A DNA stretch of 64,000 nt from Shinisaurus crocodilurus. Taxonomy: Eukaryota > Chordata > Lepidosauria > Squamata > Shinisauridae. Positions 59,178 to 64,000 of the stretch are shown here, piece after piece (the stretch's first letter is position 1; each line of letters opens with the position of its first letter). The stretch is taken from assembly GCA_021292165.1 (NCBI GenBank), contig CM037879.1, forward strand, positions 282,237,772 to 282,301,771, read 5' to 3'. The notes beneath the pieces are model-generated. The model ran no database searches, was not told the DNA's origin, and saw nothing but the letters and a program-made list of their open reading frames with translations. The position numbers and the translations under genes are program-made.

Positions 59178-59270
59178 CGGCTGCAGCTGCTATCTTCATT
59201 TTCCCAGAATGCCGTAGGTCCTTGATGTAGGGCCCAGAGGCATTCTGGGGAAATCGACAGCAGCCGTTGC
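59178..59270. repeat. Inverted repeat
   Basis: gcggctgcagctgctatc with ttcccagaatgcc on the left, and ggcattctggggaaatcg with acagcagccg on the right. Probably a small MITE. Confidence 0.65.
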
Positions 59271-59713
59271 TTCTCTTCTCACCATTGGGCTACTTGCTGC
59301 CCCTGGTAAGCTTGCTGGGGGCCCCATGGAGGGCAGTGCTGGAGTAGGGGTGGCGCTCATGAGGTATTGGAGGCCATATCTGAAGGAAATACTAACTGCT
59401 CCTTCTGTTTATGGAGGAAAACCTTTCATATACTGGAGGAGTGCAAAGGGGCATGGGTCCTGGCCCCTTTCATACCATGCATGCACAACTGGCTAGCGTA
59501 CAGACACATGCGCAGAAGGAAATGTGCAGTTAAATGTACAGGAGGTGTATTTATAGGAAGTGAAAACTAAAGGCTGCTTTTTGCAGCCGCTGTTGCTCTC
59601 ACACACGAATACAGATTTCTCATTAAAAATGTTTTTGTTTCTGATTTTGAATATAGCCATTCAAATGCACTCAGCTGACACAACATTTTTAACTGCTGCT
59701 GCTTCTTTAGGAA

Positions 59714-59740
59714 AATATATATATATATATATATATATAT
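59714..59740. repeat. (AT)n microsatellite
   Basis: Uninterrupted AT run. Confidence 0.93.
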
Positions 59741-61905
59741 TCCAGGCAAGCTGGGAAAGAAAAGGTTGAAGAATTAATTAGCTAAACAGAGGCGATTAAA
59801 GCAAATAAAATGACATTATCATCAAATTTAAAAAATATGATTACGGTATATGAGGCTTCTGAAGACCTAAGAGGAAATCATGAAAGTACTATGCTCTTAC
59901 TTGATTTTATTCTGTCCTGATTTTAATTTTAATTTGTATTCACTGCCATATGATAAGTGTAAAACAACAACAACCAGCTATTCTAGCCATGGGCAATATT
60001 ATTCATTTATTCTCCTTAAAGCCACAAGACAAAAAAGAATCTATTTTACTTGCCTGAGGGATTAAAAGAAACACGAAAAAAAACCTAAAAGCATTACCTT
60101 TGTATTTCTTTAAAAAAATAATCTAATGATTCTGTAAGGAAATACTTCAGTGAATATGCAAAGTTAAAATGATAAATTTACTATTAGAAAAATAACAGTT
60201 AGTATGAATTGTATTGTCTCTGAGCTTTCTGGACGAAAAAAAGTCAAAAGCGTAATATTTGGAAATGGATCCACTTGCTGCAAAGTACCGTACTTGTTGG
60301 CTTAGAAGAAAATGTACACTGTGACAAGAGATCCCGCCCCCTCCCAGAAAGTGTTTCACATTATCTTCTTACAATGCCCTGCCAGGTCTGATGCTGCATG
60401 TTCCAAAAATGGGGGTGGAACGTGGGGGTGGGAGAAAAGAAGAGTCAGACTTCCATCTACTCTGCCTGGGCACACAATGCAAAGCAGGGACTTGTGTTCC
60501 TCCAGCAGGTGAGCTCCATGAAGTCAAGATGGAGGCAGAGTTTTCAACACACACATCGCCTTCATCCACTCTGCAGTTTGTAGAGTGCCAAGCCGGTCTC
60601 AGACTTGGATAGAATGCATCTTTCAAAATAGTGTTTACTCTTGAGCAAGAGGGACAGATAGTCTGTTAAAACTCAACCTGGTTAGACTAGGAAGGGTTTT
60701 TTTTTTTTTTTTTTTTAAGATGTTGAATGGATGAGAGAGGGCAGGAAAGAAGCCCATTCCCCACCCTGGCCGCCCCTTCTCTGAAATGAATGGGGTTGGC
60801 TCCAGAGGGTGGCAAAGTTGGACATTTGCTAGGACTCCCAAGACCAGCAGAGGGCCCAATGCCTTAATGGCGCTATCATTTCCACTTTACACAGGAAGAG
60901 CAGATGCAGCCTAAGAGAGTTCTCAGTTTGCATGTCCTGTCTCTTCCAGTTTAGGGGGCCAACTGAAGGTGCCATGTCCAGGGGCTCTCCAAATCCTGAA
61001 GCCAGCAGTGGAAATGAAGGAAAAATGAACTAGGGAGGGATGTCACAGTAGGACTTTTTGCAACTAAGCTGGCCAGCAAGGACATGCTACCTCTTCGGAT
61101 GGGTTTTTTTCCCCTAGCAAGGAAGAACTAGAAATGAATACAGTGGAAAATCGTGTTACAACCAATTCTCAAAATGTGAATTTGCCTGCGGCTTTGGCCA
61201 TTTAAAAAAATAACATTTCAGATAATAAATTCAACTTACAAGATATGATATTTGATTGGAGATTAACTTCCAGTTTATGTGGCATGTGCGCACACAAATG
61301 TTTAAATAGCAGGGACAAGCTTTGAGGTGCAGACCCAAAATATAGTTTTTAATGAAAACTCAGACCACTCCCACCTACTTGAAAACTCAAATCGCTCTCA
61401 CCTACTCAAACCTGAATACCTTTTGGAAGCATTGCACAGCCCAAAGGGGTTTGGTTTAAATCAGGAAAGTACGGTGAAATGTAATTGATTCAGGTTAACC
61501 CTTATTCCATTTTGCTGATTTGGGGGTTTATTATTCACTCTGATGCAGTGAGTTATAAACAGGGACTTTGCAAGTGTTTTTAAGGAGAAGGATCAAAGTG
61601 GTCCAATACTAAATTAAACATTAAATTAAAAAGGGATTCCATCAGTACTGAAAAGATTCAGTTCATGAATATTATAAAACAGTAGAAGAACTAGAAGTCC
61701 TCTGTTCAGGGCTCGGCCTCTTCACTCTCCATCTTAACCCTGTCTCCCTCACTTTCCCTACATATTAGCTTTCAGCTCAGCTTGGCTCCTCTCTCCCAAC
61801 CAAGCTCTGCTCCCAAGGCACAGACACCAAGATGCTGCAGTCAGTTGCTGGGTTCTAGAGCTGCACCTCTCTGCTTCCTTTATCAATTAGCCTTGACTAC
61901 AACAG

Positions 61906-61977
61906 CAGTTAATTTGTTTGCCTGATTATCCCTGGGGGGGCAGCCCCCCTGGAATAATCAGGCAAACAAATTAACTG
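61906..61977. repeat. 72-bp near-perfect hairpin
   Basis: Arms of about 35 bp: cagttaatttgtttgcctga on the left and tcaggcaaacaaattaactg on the right, with a G/C-rich centre (ctgggggggcagccccccct). No family recognised. Confidence 0.9.
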
Positions 61978-61999
61978 GACAATCTTGTGGGCAGGGCCT

Positions 62000-64000
62000 T
62001 AGCCCCCTCTGTTCCCTCCCGGTTCTGGGGTCCATGGCTATAAATATACATAGATGAGATACTCCGCTGCCACACCCCTTTATTGGAGATGATGTTACTG
62101 CACTCATAGGAACTGACAGAATTGGCAGAGGGTTTTACTTCTCCCCCTTGGCTCAGCTTTTAGGGAACAAGTTTGAGCTCCTGCAGAATCCTCTCTGGCC
62201 TGACTGCCTCTACCACTTAAATGCAGCTTCTCAGCCAGTGCCCACTTCCTTCCCACCTGACAACCTGCTTCCTGTTTCCTCCCCAGGTCCCTCGTGACTG
62301 CCATCTCTCGTGAGAAAAAGGAATGTGTCTCTGTTGATTGGCACCGGGGCCAGCATTCCTCTGATATCCCCTGTGACAGGTGGGGACATCCTTCCATTGT
62401 CACACTGATCGGGCTGTCAGGTCCCACTGCTTCCCCTTTCCTTGGTGGATGCAGCTCTAGTTAAGGAGGGAGCATGTCCTCTCCATTCTCTTCAGTTCTT
62501 AGATTAATGGATCCCAATTTCTATGGAATCCCAACAGGTGGATTGGGGAATGGGAGCAGAGGGTGGGTGGGTGATCTTCATTGGGAAATTGTGCCATTTT
62601 TTTGCACATGTAAACATTGTGAACTTTCAGAACAACCCAAAAGCCAATTGTGTCCATTCCTACGAGTGCCGTCACACAGTGTCCAACAAAGAAATGTGGG
62701 TGTGGGTTCAGCCGTTGCCTGTTACCTGAATCCCAAGTCCTGTGCTCTTTACTGAGTCTTGCCACGATCACCCACACTGACAAATCCTATAAAGCTACAT
62801 TTTAATTTTATAGCCTCGTTAATCACAGTTCATTCTATGTCATTAAATTAGACATTCAGGAAGTGCTTTCCCCTCATGAGTATTGCTGCTTTTGTAATAA
62901 AATGAGAAAAGAAATTTTCTTTAGATGCAAGACAATGTGATGTTAAATCAAAATGATTCAATACTTCCACCCCCAAATTGTCTTGTGACTGAAGGAAAAA
63001 CAAAATTAAGTAAACAAACAAACAAACAAACGGAAAACCCATCCCCCACCACTGAAAGGCAAATATAAATGTTCCATTATAGTCCACGTTTTAATGGAAA
63101 TGCTTTAGAGACGGTACATGAGGCTTTATAGAACTAAATGCGTATTCCACAGAGCGGAGAACAACCAGGAGAAGCTTTTATTCAGGTTTACAAAGTATTT
63201 AATGGAGTGGAAAATGCAGAGCTAGATAAGAAAGTTGAAATCAAAGAACATCTTAACAAGGGTTGTTTCTGGGTTATCTGTAGAGTTTGTAAGGAGGAAC
63301 AAGGCTATTAAACCAATGTTCTAGCTTGATAGCAAGATTCAAAGATTTAAATAATATTGACTCCCTGTCTCTACGATCGATATAAAGGACAACTTTCTGG
63401 ATCAGAACCAGGCTGAGAATGCAGGCAGACTAAGCAGCCTCGTGGGGTGCCATTATTCAATGATGGAAGTGGCATGCAAATTAAGGCTCTTACCACTTTC
63501 AGACTGGTGCACACAAACTTTGAGTACACACCGGAATTCTCTGCAATGTTGCTGGAGCTCTGAGGTGCCCTGTCAGACCATGCGTAGGGAGATGTCATTG
63601 CCCTGCCTTGGCAGCAACCAGCTCTGAGCCAGCCCAACTTCTGACAGCAACTGCATTTTCTGTAGCCTCCATCGTCTTACAACCTGGCTACATGTTACAC
63701 TCAATTTTGCAGGCTCCTTCAGATAAAGCTGGAGGTTGTCATAGAGTGGCTATCTATCCATCCATCCAATTTATCTCGCATTAGCAGTTAATTGTCCCTG
63801 CTACTCCCTTTCTGAACCCCTAGGGACAATTAGCCACCAAGGAGAGATAACATAAGCATAGACAAACAGTGGACAGTTGAAAGTGGCTAGACGGCTTCAG
63901 GATCCCCTCCATCGTTCTTTGTTTCTGGTGGAGCCTTCAGAATTCTCCAGAATAGAACCTGGACTACATGGGGCTACTTTTGACATGATAGGGGTAATGT
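62000..64000. other. Intronic DNA, no feature recognised
   Basis: This lies inside the CELF2 intron upstream of the exon at 49333. I looked for the next CELF2 exon (ending near ALTSP) on the minus strand and did not find it. A small (ATCC)n run is at 63751-63769. Confidence 0.5.

Noticed and set aside
1..64000. A bacterial-style or phage-style new defence or mobile system
   Set aside because: The window has vertebrate splice sites, retrotransposons and microsatellites throughout. No operon structure, CRISPR repeats or prokaryotic genes were seen.

Overview
The window is a vertebrate nuclear genomic segment, most likely from a squamate reptile (lizard or snake). It is intron-rich and full of interspersed repeats: CR1 and L2 non-LTR retrotransposon tails, tRNA-derived SINEs of the Sauria-SINE type, and many short hAT-like and foldback DNA transposons with readable target-site duplications (TSDs). 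The species cannot be determined from sequence alone. No prokaryotic operon, CRISPR array or phage-like system is present.

The only protein-coding gene I can support is the 3' part of CELF2 (CUGBP2/ETR-3), on the minus strand. It runs from beyond position 64000 down to a last exon whose stop codon is at 26602-26604. Four coding exons are present: 49333-49214, 34341-34144, 29067-28924 and 26729-26602. Together they encode about 196 C-terminal residues: the end of the divergent linker, all of RRM3 and the conserved KPY C-terminus. All four exons keep the same phase and join without a break. The exon 49333/exon 34341 junction has two in-frame donors 12 nt apart and two in-frame acceptors 18 nt apart, so four in-frame protein variants are possible. 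A long (UG)n tract lies about 190 nt upstream of the alternative acceptors in the transcript. The 3' UTR runs left from 26601. The block 26600 to about 22720 lacks recognisable repeats, and the transcript end is not resolved.

Region by region. 1-11,000 is downstream intergenic DNA with nested transposons: a hAT-like MITE inside another MITE (1411-1565); a SINE split by a foldback element that itself carries a solo LTR (4235-6820); and CR1 tails at 7975-8520 and 9585-10856. 11,000-22,400 is repeat-poor apart from microsatellites and a few MITEs. 22,400-26,600 is probable CELF2 3' UTR. 26,730-64,000 is CELF2 exons and introns, with a CR1 carrying a broken reverse transcriptase (29400-30545), a 1.5-kb hAT-like element with a 99-bp GC-rich minisatellite (40666-42183), an L2 C-terminal fragment (43035-43965), a perfect 130-bp palindrome (46138-46267), and further SINEs and MITEs.

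Most open reading frames in the window are chance ORFs, transposon remnants or simple repeats. The long two-strand ORFs at 41300-41950 come from a 99-bp tandem repeat whose length is a multiple of three. Family names for repeats are from memory of consensus sequences and were not checked against a library.
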